Assembly: GCA_041477005.1 (NCBI GenBank)
Contig: JBGOUJ010000512.1
Coordinates: 1-5,758 of the forward strand
Length of the DNA stretch: 5,758 bases
Source of the DNA: JBGOUJ01 sp041477005
GTDB lineage: Bacteria > Acidobacteriota > Terriglobia > Bryobacterales > JACQDG01
Direction: 5' to 3'
Each line of letters opens with the position of its first letter. Position 1 is the stretch's first letter. A program made the translations under genes and the position numbers. Under the pieces are notes generated by a model that saw only the letters and a list, made by a program, of their open reading frames with translations, was not told the DNA's origin and searched no databases. This document shows positions 1-5,758 of this stretch, piece by piece.

Positions 1-1
1 C

Positions 2-2398
2 CAGGACCTTCGCTACACGTTCCGCACGCTGCGGCGGGATGCCGGCTTCACTACCTTCGCCATTCTCATCGTCGGACTCGGTATCGGCGCAAGCTCCACC
101 GTTTTCAGCGTGGTGAATGCTCTGCTCCTTCGCCCCCTGCCTTTCCGCGATCCCGGGCGGCTCGTGTGGATTGCTAACGGGGACACGAGCGGTCTGTCGG
201 GCCAGACCACACAGGTGGGACAGTTTATCGACTTACGGGAGCAGAATCGATCCTTCTCTGATCTCGCCGCTTACTTTGCGTTCTATGGCGTCGGCGACAA
301 CAAACTCACCGGGCAAGGAGAACCGGAGCGTCTCAGCGGCGTGCCGGTCTCCCAAAACTTCTTCCCGCTGCTTGGTGTCCAGCCGGAGCTTGGCAGGCAG
401 TTCAGCGCGGAAGAATGCAAATGGAACGGGCCGAAGGCCGTGCTCTTGAGCCATGGTCTGTGGGTAAGGCGCTTTGCCTCCGATCCCGAAATCGTCGGCC
501 GCCCGCTGACACTGAACGATGAGCCGGTCACCGTAGTCGGGGTCCTGCCGGCGTCGTTCGATTTCGCCTCGGTTTTCGCTCCCGGCAGTCACATCGATCT
601 CTACTTTCCCTTCCCGCTCAGCGCCGAGACGAACCGCTGGGGAAACACGCTGGCGATCATCGGCCGCCTCAAGCCCGGCGTAACGGTCGAAAGCGCCCAG
701 GCGGAGCTGAGAGTCCTTGCGGACCAGATCACTCGCGCCCATCCCGAGCGCAACAACTTTGAAGGAAGGCTCAGGCTTTTGGGAGAGCACGTCAGCGGCC
801 GCATCCGGCCGGCGTTGGTGGTGCTCGCCTGCGCCGTCGGCGTTGTCATGCTCATTGTCTGCGCGAATCTGTCAAATCTGCTGCTGGCGCGAACGGCAAC
901 GCGTCAGAAGGAGATTGCCATCCGCACGGCGCTCGGAGCGGGACAGCGGCGCTTGATCCGGCAGATGCTCACCGAGAGCGTCGCGCTCTCCTGCTGCGGC
1001 GCAGCGCTAGGGCTGCTGCTCGCCGTTGCCGGAACCCGCTCTTTGGCCCACCTCGACGCCATCAGCATCCCGCTTCTCCAAAATGTCCGGACGGACACAA
1101 CCGCTCTCGGCTTCACCCTGGCTATGGCTGTGCTGACCGGCCTGATGTTCGGTTTGGCGCCCGCGCTCCAGGTTCCGGCTATCGCCATCCACGACGCGCT
1201 AAAAGATACCGGCCGCGGTTCGACCGAAGGCAGGAAGCGGAGCTGGATTCGCAGCTCGTTGGTTGTTTCCGAGATCGCCTTTTCTTGCGTGCTCCTGGTC
1301 GGGGCCGGCCTGTTGATTCGAAGCTTCGTTCGAGTGCTCGACGTCAACCTGGGCTTCCGTCCGGAAAGGGCCGCCGCGCTGCGCGTGGATGCGGACGCGC
1401 GATACCGCACGCAGGCTCAACAGAACGCCTATTTCGACGAAGTGCTTCACCGTGTCAAAGCCGTCCCCGGCATCGAAGCAGCCGGCTTAACGGATGCGCT
1501 CCCGCTCGGCCGCAACCGCAGTTGGGGCGCGCCCGCCAAGGGACAGGTATACGCCAAGGGGAAGTTTCCGGTCGCGTTTGTGCGGGTGGTGAGCGACGGC
1601 TACCTGGGGGCCATGGGAATTCCGTTGCGCGCCGGGCGCGATATCGCGGAACGGGATGCGCCGTCGAGCGAGCCGGTAATCCTGATCAACGAAACGATGG
1701 CGCGCACGCTGTTTCCCGGCGAGAGTGCGCTCGGCAAGATCATTCGCGCCTGTGGGGAACGCCGCGTCGTCGGCGTGGCCGGCGACGTGCGGCACCTGGC
1801 GCTGGAACAGGGCGCGGGCATGGAAATGTACCTGCCGATCCGGCAGTGCCGGGACTTCTCGTCGGTGGACCTGGTGGTGCGTACCACGCTTCCTCCCGCC
1901 GGGCTTGCCGCGGCGGTTCGCGCCGCGCTCAAGCCCATCGAACCGAACCTCCCCGGCAACGACTTCCGAACCTTGCAGCAATTAGTCGACAAAGCGGTCT
2001 CGCCCCGGCGCTTTGTCGTTCTGTTGCTCGGCGGATTCGCGCTGTTCTCGTTGATTCTCGCCTCGCTCGGAATCTACGGCGTCATCTCCTATTCGGTCGG
2101 CCAGCGAACGCACGAGATCGGAATTCGCATGGCCCTTGGCGCATCCGCCGCAGACCTGCAGGTGCGTATTATCATGCAGACTTTGGGCCTCGCTGCCGTG
2201 GGCACGGTGCTGGGGGCGGGCGCCTCTTGGGTCCTCACGCGAGCCCTCGGAGGTCTCCTGTTCGGAGTGACGTCCACCGACCCGGTAACATTCATTGTGA
2301 TGCTGAGCGCACTCATCGCCGCGGCCGCCACAGCCGGTTATATCCCCGCGCGCCGCGCGTCGCGAATCGATCCGATGGTGGCCCTTCGCGCCAACTAG
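2..2398 (+). CDS. ADOP-type duplicated MacB/FtsX-like ABC transporter permease (5' end outside window)
   Basis: The frame is open from base 2 to TAG at 2396-2398 (798 codons). A GTG at 110 is not the true start: the 36 codons before it (QDLRYTFRTLRRDAGFTTFA...) are the usual conserved opening of these permeases, with the first membrane helix at about 50-115. The protein has two MacB-type units. Each has an outer helix, a large MacB_PCD-like periplasmic domain and an FtsX domain. Predicted helices lie near 50-115, 812-883, 980-1036, 1100-1162, 1256-1321, 2012-2089, 2174-2239 and 2273-2341, eight in all. The cytoplasmic FtsX signature appears twice, as KEIAIRTALGAGQRRLIRQ (about 908-964) and HEIGIRMALGAS (about 2111-2146), confirming the internal duplication. 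No ATPase motifs are present in the chain, so it would need a separate MacB/LolD-like ATPase or act in an unknown way ('orphan'). The family is expanded in Acidobacteria. The substrate cannot be read from sequence. Only the N-terminal residues (a short leader, or the roughly 80-residue cytoplasmic extension some members carry) are missing. Confidence 0.93.
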   Translation, partial: QDLRYTFRTLRRDAGFTTFAILIVGLGIGASSTVFSVVNALLLRPLPFRDPGRLVWIANGDTSGLSGQTTQVGQFIDLREQNRSFSDLAAYFAFYGVGDNKLTGQGEPERLSGVPVSQNFFPLLGVQPELGRQFSAEECKWNGPKAVLLSHGLWVRRFASDPEIVGRPLTLNDEPVTVVGVLPASFDFASVFAPGSHIDLYFPFPLSAETNRWGNTLAIIGRLKPGVTVESAQAELRVLADQITRAHPERNNFEGRLRLLGEHVSGRIRPALVVLACAVGVVMLIVCANLSNLLLARTATRQKEIAIRTALGAGQRRLIRQMLTESVALSCCGAALGLLLAVAGTRSLAHLDAISIPLLQNVRTDTTALGFTLAMAVLTGLMFGLAPALQVPAIAIHDALKDTGRGSTEGRKRSWIRSSLVVSEIAFSCVLLVGAGLLIRSFVRVLDVNLGFRPERAAALRVDADARYRTQAQQNAYFDEVLHRVKAVPGIEAAGLTDALPLGRNRSWGAPAKGQVYAKGKFPVAFVRVVSDGYLGAMGIPLRAGRDIAERDAPSSEPVILINETMARTLFPGESALGKIIRACGERRVVGVAGDVRHLALEQGAGMEMYLPIRQCRDFSSVDLVVRTTLPPAGLAAAVRAALKPIEPNLPGNDFRTLQQLVDKAVSPRRFVVLLLGGFALFSLILASLGIYGVISYSVGQRTHEIGIRMALGASAADLQVRIIMQTLGLAAVGTVLGAGASWVLTRALGGLLFGVTSTDPVTFIVMLSALIAAAATAGYIPARRASRIDPMVALRAN

Positions 2399-2419
2399 GC
2401 TGAGGCGCCATCGCCAGCC
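2398..2419 (+). terminator. Terminator-like hairpin after the permease
   Basis: The last base of the permease stop and the following 21 bases form a GC-rich stem-loop. GGCT (2398-2401) pairs with AGCC (2416-2419), and GGCG (2404-2407) pairs with CGCC (2412-2415), with a GA bulge (2402-2403) and a CCAT loop. Its place directly after the stop codon suits a transcript end or a 3'-end stabiliser. No T-tract follows (the next bases are AATATGAG), so it is not a canonical intrinsic terminator. The structure is by eye, without energy calculation. Confidence 0.35.
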
Positions 2420-2490
2420 AATATGAGTTTGTAGACACCGAAGAGCCTAAGAAGTTCCCATTCCCCAACGTCCGTTCCGCGGCGGAATCC

Positions 2491-2499
2491 TGTTACAAT
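2491..2499 (+). promoter_or_regulatory. Extended -10 promoter of the kinase gene, probably giving a leaderless mRNA
   Basis: TGTTACAAT matches the extended -10 pattern TG-n-TAnnnT, with the hexamer TACAAT at 2494-2499 (one mismatch to TATAAT). No good -35 hexamer lies at 16-18 bases upstream, which is typical where an extended -10 is used. Transcription would start near 2505-2507, only 3-5 bases before the ATG at 2510. The bases between (CGCTCCAGCC) contain no Shine-Dalgarno sequence, consistent with near-leaderless initiation. A short dyad, TTCCG-cgg-CGGAA (2475-2487), lies just upstream of the -10 and could be a regulator site or chance. Confidence 0.55.
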
Positions 2500-2509
2500 C
2501 GCTCCAGCC

Positions 2510-5416
2510 ATGATCGGCCGCACCCTCTCCCACTATCAGGTCATCGAGAAGCTCGGCGAGGGGGGTATGGGCGTTGTGTACAAGGCGCGGGACCTGGAAC
2601 TCGGCCGCCTGGTGGCGCTCAAGCTGCTCTCCGGCCAGGCCGCCGCCGACCCTGAGCGCCGCCGCCGGTTCCTCCAGGAGGCGCGCGCCGCCTCCGCCCT
2701 CAACCACCCCAACATCATCACCATCTACGAGATCGGTCACGCCGACGGACTCGACTTCATTGTCATGGAGTACGTGGACGGCCCGCCGCTCAGGGCGCGG
2801 ATCCCGCCGCACGGGATGCCGGTCAAGGAGGCGGTGCCGGTCGCCGCGCAGATCGCCTCGGCGCTCGGCAGAGCGCATGAGGCCGGCATTATTCATCGCG
2901 ACGTGAAGCCGGCGAACATACTCTTGACCAGCACGGGCACGGTGAAGGTGGTGGACTTCGGACTGGCCAAGCTGGCGGCGGTCACTCCCGGATCGGACGA
3001 CACGACTCCGACCCTCTCGATGGAATCGGCGTCGCAAATGACGCGCGAGGGCGTGATCCTGGGGACGGTGGCCTATATGTCGCCCGAGCAGGCCGAGGGC
3101 AAGCCGATCGACGCCCGCTCGGACGTCTTCTCGTTCGGGGTCCTGCTGCACGAGATGCTGACGGGGCGGCGGCCCTTTGAGGGGGACTCGGACCTCGCGA
3201 CCTTGATGGCCATCGTTCGCGATCCGGCGCCGGCGCTGCCGGAGGAACTACCCGCCGAGGTCACAGGGCTCGTGCGCCGGGCCCTCGAGAAGAACCGCGA
3301 AGCGCGCTTTCCTTCTGGAGCCGATGTGGCTCGCGAGCTCGCGACGCTCCAGCAGGGGCTGTCGAGCGGTTCGGTGCGGCCGGTGCGGCTCGCGGCGCGG
3401 GTGAAGCGGCCGCAGGTTGCCTTGCCCGCCTTGCTGCTTGTTTTGGTATTGATCGCGGCGGGCGCCTGGCTGGTGCGGCGGCAGATGCGCGTCCGCTGGG
3501 CCCGCCAGACGGCCATTCCCGAGGCGGCGCGGCTCCTCGCCCAAGGCAAGGCCTTCGAGGCCTTCGACCTCGCCGCGGAGGCCCGGGCCCTGGTCCCGAA
3601 CGATCCGGAGCTCGCCAAGGTTTGGCCCGAGGCGTCGGCGGCGCCGGACCTGACCACGGATCCGCCGGGTGCCGATGTGTACTTGCGGCAATACAACGGG
3701 CCCGAACAGTCCTGGCGGTATGCCGGCAAGTCGCCATTGCACGGAGTGGCCCTGCCGCGAAGCTTTCTGCTGGTGAAGGCCTCGAAGCCCGGTTATGAAC
3801 CTACCACCGTGGCCGCCGCCACCTGGTCCTCGCGCATCGGCCTCCGGCTGCATGCGGAAGGCACCACGCCCGCCGGGATGGTCTACGTGCCGGCAACTGC
3901 CGCCTTGGGCTTCAGCGTCGTCAACCTGCCGCTCGTGCCGCCGCCGGACCCTTACTTTATCGATCGCTACGAGGTGACCAACAAGGAGTACAAGCGGTTC
4001 GTCGACGCCGGCGGCTACCAAAAGAAGGACTACTGGAAGCAGCCCTTTCAGAAGGCCGGGCGCACTCTGTCTTGGGAAGAGACAATGCGGGAGTTCCGCG
4101 ACTCGACCGGACGGCCCGCACCCTCGACCTGGGAGGCGGGGACGTATCCGCCGGGACAGGACGATTTTCCCGTGGGCGGCGTGAGCTGGTACGAGGCGGC
4201 TGCCTACGCCGAGTTCGCCGGCAAGAGCCTGCCAACCCTGTCGCACTGGTGCTGGGCGGCGGACTTCAGAGCCGCGCCCTACATAATCCCGTTGAGCAAC
4301 CTCGGCGGCAAAGGGCCGGCGCGCGCCGGACAGTTCCAGGGCGTGACGCCGGTGGGCGCTTACGACATGGCGGGCAACGTCAAGGAGTGGGCGTGGAACG
4401 AAGGCCGCGACGGGTTCCGCTTCATTCCCGGCGGGGCGTGGGGCAGCCCGACGTACCAATTCACGCAGCCCGAGGCCGTGCCGCCCTTCGATCGCTCTGC
4501 CACCAACGGATTCCGTTGTGTTCGCTACACCAAGCCCCCGGGGGATTCCCTCACCCAGCCGTTGCTGACGGCCGTACACGATTACTCGCAAGACAAGCCG
4601 GTTTCCGACGAGGTTTTCCAGGCCTATCGGCGTTTGTATGCCTACGAGGCGACCGAACTGAAACCGGTGGTCGAAGCCGCGAGCGACGGCTCGCCCGACT
4701 GGCGCCGGGAAAAGATCACGATCGACGCGGCTTACGGAGGCGAGCGCCTGCCGATGTTTCTGTTCCTGCCCGCCAACACTCCGCCGCCCTACCAAGTGAT
4801 CGTGTACCACGCGGGAGCAGGCGCGATCGGCCGTTCGAGCGAAGGCGTGCTGGATGGCATCTCGCGGTTCGACTTCCTGGTCCGTAGCGGTCGGGCTGTG
4901 GCGTATCCGGTCTTCAAGACCCTGTATGAACGGGGTATGCCGCCGGTGCAAAATGAGCTGCAACTGCGGCAGAGGATGATGAGCCGCACGCAGGATCTGA
5001 ATCGGACGGTGGACTACCTGGAGACGCGTCCTGATATCGATCGCTCCCGGATCGCCTTTGTCGGAACCAGCTATGGCGCCTACGTGGCTCCGGTTCTGGT
5101 TGCCATGGAACCTCGTCTGAAAGCCGCAGTGCTGCAAGAAGGGGGCCTGCCGGCCCGCGCCCTTCCGCCGGATGCTTCCCCCTTCCAATTCGCCCCGAGG
5201 GTGAAGATTCCGGTCCTGATGCTGAATGGCCGGTATGACTACACGTACCCGGTCGAGACGTCGCAGAAGCCTTTGTTTCGGATGCTGGGGACGCCGGAGA
5301 AAGAGAAGCGGCACGTCCTTTACGACACTGCGCACGACGTGAATGTCTACCGCACAGACGTGGTGCGGGAAACTCTGAATTTCCTGGATCAATACCTGGG
5401 GCCGGTCGGGCGCTGA
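2510..5416 (+). CDS. Membrane Ser/Thr protein kinase fused to PEGA-like, FGE/SUMF1-like and alpha/beta-hydrolase domains
   Basis: 968 residues from ATG 2510 to TGA 5414-5416. The start is fixed by the kinase N-terminus (GRTLSHYQVIEKLGEGGMG). The kinase domain (about 9-275) looks active: Gly loop G16-E-G-G-M-G21, K38 in VALK, helix-C E57, HRD D131, N136, DFG D149 and SPE 191-193. It is an RD kinase with a Ser/Thr-rich activation loop (about 160-186) suited to autophosphorylation. One membrane helix follows (303-322), then a TPR-like helical stretch (331-372), a PEGA-like beta domain (about 380-446), an FGE-sulfatase/SUMF1-like domain (about 455-674; YFIDRYEVTNKEY, GVSWYEAAAYAEFAGKSLPT, YDMAGNVKEW, GGAWG, GFRC) and an alpha/beta hydrolase (about 735-965; GTSYG with S854, then D910 and H942). 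One helix with an N-terminal kinase implies a cytoplasmic kinase and an extracytoplasmic C-terminal half. The FGE-like part lacks the catalytic cysteine pair, so formylglycine formation is unlikely. Similar proteins are annotated as bifunctional kinase/formylglycine-generating enzyme; substrate and signal are unknown. Confidence 0.94.
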   Translation: MIGRTLSHYQVIEKLGEGGMGVVYKARDLELGRLVALKLLSGQAAADPERRRRFLQEARAASALNHPNIITIYEIGHADGLDFIVMEYVDGPPLRARIPPHGMPVKEAVPVAAQIASALGRAHEAGIIHRDVKPANILLTSTGTVKVVDFGLAKLAAVTPGSDDTTPTLSMESASQMTREGVILGTVAYMSPEQAEGKPIDARSDVFSFGVLLHEMLTGRRPFEGDSDLATLMAIVRDPAPALPEELPAEVTGLVRRALEKNREARFPSGADVARELATLQQGLSSGSVRPVRLAARVKRPQVALPALLLVLVLIAAGAWLVRRQMRVRWARQTAIPEAARLLAQGKAFEAFDLAAEARALVPNDPELAKVWPEASAAPDLTTDPPGADVYLRQYNGPEQSWRYAGKSPLHGVALPRSFLLVKASKPGYEPTTVAAATWSSRIGLRLHAEGTTPAGMVYVPATAALGFSVVNLPLVPPPDPYFIDRYEVTNKEYKRFVDAGGYQKKDYWKQPFQKAGRTLSWEETMREFRDSTGRPAPSTWEAGTYPPGQDDFPVGGVSWYEAAAYAEFAGKSLPTLSHWCWAADFRAAPYIIPLSNLGGKGPARAGQFQGVTPVGAYDMAGNVKEWAWNEGRDGFRFIPGGAWGSPTYQFTQPEAVPPFDRSATNGFRCVRYTKPPGDSLTQPLLTAVHDYSQDKPVSDEVFQAYRRLYAYEATELKPVVEAASDGSPDWRREKITIDAAYGGERLPMFLFLPANTPPPYQVIVYHAGAGAIGRSSEGVLDGISRFDFLVRSGRAVAYPVFKTLYERGMPPVQNELQLRQRMMSRTQDLNRTVDYLETRPDIDRSRIAFVGTSYGAYVAPVLVAMEPRLKAAVLQEGGLPARALPPDASPFQFAPRVKIPVLMLNGRYDYTYPVETSQKPLFRMLGTPEKEKRHVLYDTAHDVNVYRTDVVRETLNFLDQYLGPVGR

Positions 5417-5429
5417 ACCGGCGGGACCA

Positions 5430-5576
5430 ACCGTCGGCCTGCCAGCCGCCTTCCTCGCCTCGGGCGACCACCATCACATCAGCCTGAACACCTGGGGAGG
5501 CCATCCCCCTCGCCGCGCGCCTCACCGAACGAGCCGGATCGACGCGGAGAATTTCTGGCCCGAGCCGCAACCGTAA
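5430..5576 (+). pseudogene. Remnant of a VOC/glyoxalase (CatE-like catechol-2,3-dioxygenase) gene
   Basis: Reading from about 5430 to TAA at 5574-5576 gives TVGLPAAFLASGDHHHISLNTWGG and then sequence with no family resemblance. The core (5448-5501) matches the hallmark of CatE-like vicinal oxygen chelate proteins, usually of the form FLsaGgYHHHIGLNTW, in which His contributes to metal binding. The tyrosine normally before the HHH run is missing here, which fits a one-codon deletion. No start codon or ribosome site precedes it, the frame runs back into the end of the kinase gene, and only about 20 residues of a protein normally well over 120 long are recognisable. It is therefore a decayed fragment, probably from a gene that once followed the kinase gene. 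The recognisable part is 5439-5501; the outer limits are uncertain. Confidence 0.6.
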
Positions 5577-5606
5577 GGGAGCGGTTCCACGGAACGAGCC
5601 TGATCG
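5523..5606. repeat. Imperfect direct-repeat pair enclosing a dyad (candidate intergenic repeat element)
   Basis: CACCGAACGAGCCGGATCG (5523-5541) recurs as CACGGAACGAGCCTGATCG (5588-5606), 17 of 19 bases identical and 65 bases apart start to start. Between the copies is a dyad: AACCG (5569-5573) pairs with CGGTT (5582-5586) around an 8-base loop, with an outer CCG (5565-5567) that can pair with CGG (5590-5592). The block lies in the convergent gap where the VOC remnant loses its resemblance. It has no coding signal of its own. It could be one copy of a dispersed element or a local duplication; one window cannot tell which. Confidence 0.5.
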
Positions 5607-5637
5607 TGCGTCGTAGAGTTGCCAAGTGGGGCGTCTT

Positions 5638-5758
5638 CTACGCCCACCACATCTCGGACGGCTTTTCCTTCAGCACGACCTTGTCCAGAAAGCCGATTGC
5701 CTTGGTCAGACCTTCCTCGACCGACATCAGGCTGTCCTCGTGCTCGATCGAAAGCACG
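5638..5758 (-). CDS. Sugar phosphate isomerase/epimerase, C-terminal end (partial)
   Basis: On the minus strand, the frame from the window edge to TAG (5640-5638) encodes 39 residues: VLSIEHEDSLMSVEEG, then LTKAIGFLDKVVLKEKPSEMWWA. This is the characteristic C-terminus of xylose-isomerase-like (AP endonuclease 2 superfamily) sugar phosphate isomerases/epimerases. Its SIEHED segment carries acidic and His residues near the TIM-barrel active site, and these proteins commonly end in a similar Trp-rich tail. The rest of the gene (roughly 250 residues in a usual member) lies beyond the window. It is convergent with the kinase gene, with a 221-base gap between their stop codons. The substrate cannot be judged from this piece; cytoplasmic sugar or inositol catabolism is typical of the family. 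Confidence 0.85.
   Translation of the reverse strand, partial: VLSIEHEDSLMSVEEGLTKAIGFLDKVVLKEKPSEMWWA

Noticed and set aside
110..112. GTG at 110 as the start of the permease
   Set aside because: The upstream in-frame codons encode the conserved DLRYTFRTLRRDAGF segment and the first membrane helix, so the gene begins before the window.
1285..2403. A 372-residue plus-strand frame overlapping the permease
   Set aside because: It is an Arg/Gly/Ala-rich out-of-frame shadow of the permease, without family motifs and without a ribosome site.
3872..4531. Calling the FGE-like domain an active formylglycine-generating enzyme
   Set aside because: The catalytic Cys pair expected after the GGAW motif is absent, and no sulfatase gene is nearby.
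3248..5392. A 714-residue open frame on the minus strand opposite the kinase fusion
   Set aside because: Its translation is rich in Arg, His and Gly with low-complexity runs and no recognisable domain. It mirrors the codon pattern of the strongly supported plus-strand gene, as is common in high-GC DNA.
5401..5422. GCCGGT/ACCGGC inverted repeat around the kinase stop codon as a terminator
   Set aside because: The 6-base stem encloses a 10-base loop that contains the stop codon and has no T-tract after it. It is too weak to call in this GC-rich sequence.
4914..5570. A 218-residue minus-strand frame reaching past the kinase stop into the gap
   Set aside because: Most of it is antisense to the hydrolase domain. 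The translation is Ser/Arg/Pro-rich with no domain, and the gap portion is better explained by the plus-strand VOC remnant.

Overview
The window is high-GC DNA (about 63-65% by eye) that looks chromosomal and most likely comes from an acidobacterium, probably of the Solibacter/Bryobacter kind. This assignment is inference from gene content: a fused, duplicated MacB/FtsX-type permease of the ADOP class (acidobacterial duplicated orphan permease), a large PASTA-less membrane Ser/Thr kinase carrying FGE-sulfatase and alpha/beta-hydrolase modules, and the end of a xylose-isomerase-like sugar phosphate isomerase. No rRNA, tRNA, transposase or CRISPR array is visible.

Layout. (1) Bases 2-2398, plus strand: an ADOP-type permease that lacks its N-terminal codons because the window starts inside it. 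(2) Bases 2399-2509: a 111-base gap with a terminator-like hairpin directly after the permease stop. Further on is an extended -10 promoter (TG-n-TACAAT) so close to the next ATG that the transcript would be nearly or fully leaderless. (3) Bases 2510-5416, plus strand: one 968-residue protein made of a Ser/Thr kinase, one membrane helix, a TPR-like stretch, a PEGA-like domain, an FGE/SUMF1-like domain and an alpha/beta hydrolase with a complete Ser-Asp-His triad. (4) Bases 5417-5637: a 221-base gap with a fragment of a VOC/glyoxalase (CatE-like) coding region and a small repeat structure (19-base imperfect direct repeats 65 bases apart, with a dyad between them). (5) Bases 5638-5758, minus strand: the last 39 codons of a sugar phosphate isomerase/epimerase, convergent with the kinase gene.

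How the parts may relate. The permease and the kinase lie on the same strand, but the hairpin and the separate promoter suggest separate transcription units, so no direct partnership is shown. The kinase fusion is the most interesting gene. It would place a catalytic kinase in the cytoplasm and an FGE-like plus hydrolase module outside the membrane, physically joining phosphorylation signalling to an extracytoplasmic enzyme or sensor. The VOC remnant and repeat in the convergent gap suggest past gene loss or insertion there.
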